Shown: in pieces, positions 62,894-64,000 of the stretch
Position numbering within the stretch: the first letter of the stretch is position 1
Layout: every line of letters starts with the position of its first letter
IMG/VR virus record: IMGVR_UViG_3300037343_000250
Span: 1 to 64,000 of that record
Length of the DNA stretch: 64,000 nucleotides
DNA from: a virus
Strand: one strand, 5' to 3'
The notes under the pieces: generated by a model
Databases searched by the model: none
The model's input: only the letters and a program-made list of their open reading frames with translations
Told to the model about the DNA's origin: nothing
Translations under genes and position numbers: made by a program

Positions 62894-63808
62894 ATGGGCT
62901 GTTGGAATGGAACTTGTGGACTTACTAACTTACCAATTCACGATGGCGAGAAGATGTATGTATTTCCTGTATTAGAAAACGACTTGAGTAGCTATCGCAG
63001 TCATTGCTACAGTAGTGCATTATACAAACCTATGCTTACACCATTCGTTTCTGTGTATAATGACTACGGCGCGGGCGAAGAATCTTCTGGCATTGCGCTA
63101 GACATTATTATGGAAAGCATTCAAGAAAATCTAGTGGAACTCGAAATTGGCAAAAACACCTATCACGACATTGCTGTTAAAAAAGAAGGATTTACAGTAG
63201 ATACATTCTTTGAAGCAGCACACGAGGATCGGCTTTTTGTGCAAGGATATGGTAAAAAGTCAGCGGTGTATTTTACAATGGTACGCAAAGATGTAGTTGA
63301 TAATATGTTTAATTCGTGGACATTTGATATGTATATGGGCGAGGGCAAGGCGGGCAATCCTTCCGACAGCTACGAACGTAATGTAACATATGCAAAACAG
63401 AGAGAATATATCCCTGAATTTATTGATACGATCAAATGTACCATAGAAGATGCCGATGATGAAATTTCAAAATATTTAGTAGCAAGTTCAATTAGGAATA
63501 TTTCAAATAAAATACCTATGCTAAAATATCTATGCTATTCGTTTGATAGTAGCGAACACTGGCGTCTCACTCAAATTGAACATAAACTTGTCGAATTTAT
63601 TACCAAAGGTCTTATTAATGATGCAATCGAGTTGGCAAGAATCCAACTGTTAGGAACAATGGTAAATAGAATGATGGGAAATACACGAAAAATATGGCTT
63701 CCGGTTATGCATCAAGGAAGTCAGAGTCAAAGTTACGATACATACAAGTATCTGAATGAATTAACTAGTGAAGTTATTGCGGAACGAGAAAGACTGTACG
63801 AGGAATAA
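62894..63808 (+). CDS. Conserved phage hypothetical protein, 304 aa
   Basis: Starts MGCWNGTCGLTNLPIHDGEKMYVFPVL, an opening I associate with a family found in many large phages. The Cys residues near the N-terminus are conserved in that family as I recall it. Function unknown. Confidence 0.6.
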   Translation: MGCWNGTCGLTNLPIHDGEKMYVFPVLENDLSSYRSHCYSSALYKPMLTPFVSVYNDYGAGEESSGIALDIIMESIQENLVELEIGKNTYHDIAVKKEGFTVDTFFEAAHEDRLFVQGYGKKSAVYFTMVRKDVVDNMFNSWTFDMYMGEGKAGNPSDSYERNVTYAKQREYIPEFIDTIKCTIEDADDEISKYLVASSIRNISNKIPMLKYLCYSFDSSEHWRLTQIEHKLVEFITKGLINDAIELARIQLLGTMVNRMMGNTRKIWLPVMHQGSQSQSYDTYKYLNELTSEVIAERERLYEE

Positions 63809-63859
63809 ATGTGTTGACATGTTGTTATAAATAGTAGTAGCAAAAGGAGTTTTTGCATA

Positions 63860-64000
63860 ATGAATAATAAAATTTACGGGACGCTTCCTATTGACATGGG
63901 AAAAGTAGAATTGAACCCTGCTGAAATGATGTTTTGGATGTACTGCCCGATTAAAGCACCTAATATGACACAAACGAAAATTCCTGAAAATTTAATGCAG
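63860..64000 (+). CDS. Hypothetical protein, 3' truncated by the window edge
   Basis: TTGACA (63813) and TATAAATA lie upstream; AAAGGAG ribosome site. The first 47 codons are open to the window end. Contains LPIDMGKVELNPAEMMFWMYC. Unknown. Confidence 0.5.
   Translation, partial: MNNKIYGTLPIDMGKVELNPAEMMFWMYCPIKAPNMTQTKIPENLMQ

Noticed and set aside
1-64000. Cyanophage origin because of heme oxygenase and bilin reductase
   Set aside because: No photosystem or other cyanophage auxiliary genes are seen, the reductase has PcyX rather than PebS features, and the GTA-type holin and exported proteins point to an alphaproteobacterial host. Not excluded without phylogeny.
1-64000. CRISPR array or insertion sequence
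   Set aside because: No regularly spaced repeats and no transposase; the mobile genes present are homing endonucleases and inteins.

Overview
This window is part of an AT-rich genome of a large tailed phage of the T4 superfamily. The T4-type genes seen are late-transcription coactivator 33, single-strand DNA-binding protein 32, recombinase uvsX, helicase 41, primase 61, frd, td, nrdA and nrdB. Almost everything is on the + strand in tightly packed, often overlapping operons. Two promoter classes recur: host-like sigma70 boxes (TTGACA-N17-TAnnnT) and T4-like late boxes (TATAAATA). The host is probably a marine alphaproteobacterium rather than a cyanobacterium. The evidence is a PcyX-like bilin reductase with the Asp-His pair of that clade, a heme oxygenase, a two-piece circularly permuted tmRNA, a GTA-type 3TM holin and an exported glycine-zipper protein. 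The host call is inference.

Layout. 0-0.9 kb: small genes. 0.95-10.2 kb: a tRNA array of about 13 tRNA genes plus aberrant or tRNA-like ones. It is interleaved with gene-free, hairpin-rich stretches that look like structured RNAs, two homing endonuclease genes (one inside a tRNA-Ser gene), pcyX and small ORFs. 10.2-19.1 kb: accessory genes (Dps-like ferritin, phosphatase, acetyltransferase, exported proteins, a virion-type ADP-ribosyltransferase, permuted tmRNA, heme oxygenase) ending with gp33. 19.2-27.4 kb: gp32, uvsX, gp41 and a T5 A1-like phosphoesterase. 28-37.5 kb: probable internal virion proteins followed by a lysis cluster (GH19 endolysin, i-spanin, overlapping o-spanin, holin). 37.5-46.3 kb: primase, two DNA methyltransferases and nucleotide metabolism (frd, td, nrdA, nrdB). 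46.4-64 kb: many small genes of unknown role plus an exported SleB-like hydrolase, ClpP-like protease, polynucleotide-kinase-like ATPase, Thg1-like tRNA-end polymerase and a metallophosphoesterase.

The main systems are these. (1) Three essential genes (uvsX, 41, nrdA) are physically broken in two, each half fused to a split-intein half, so the proteins must be rebuilt by trans-splicing. Two of the breaks hold homing endonucleases of different families (GIY-YIG, HNH). (2) A heme-to-bilin pathway (heme oxygenase plus PcyX-type reductase). (3) A phage permuted tmRNA with a 13-residue tag. (4) A tRNA array interleaved with structured RNA candidates, two of which share a 33-nt hairpin with a compensatory base-pair change. 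(5) Homing endonuclease genes whose late promoter sits in the loop of a hairpin that would hide the ribosome-binding site in read-through transcripts.

All calls come from reading the sequence and recalled family knowledge; no database or folding program was run.
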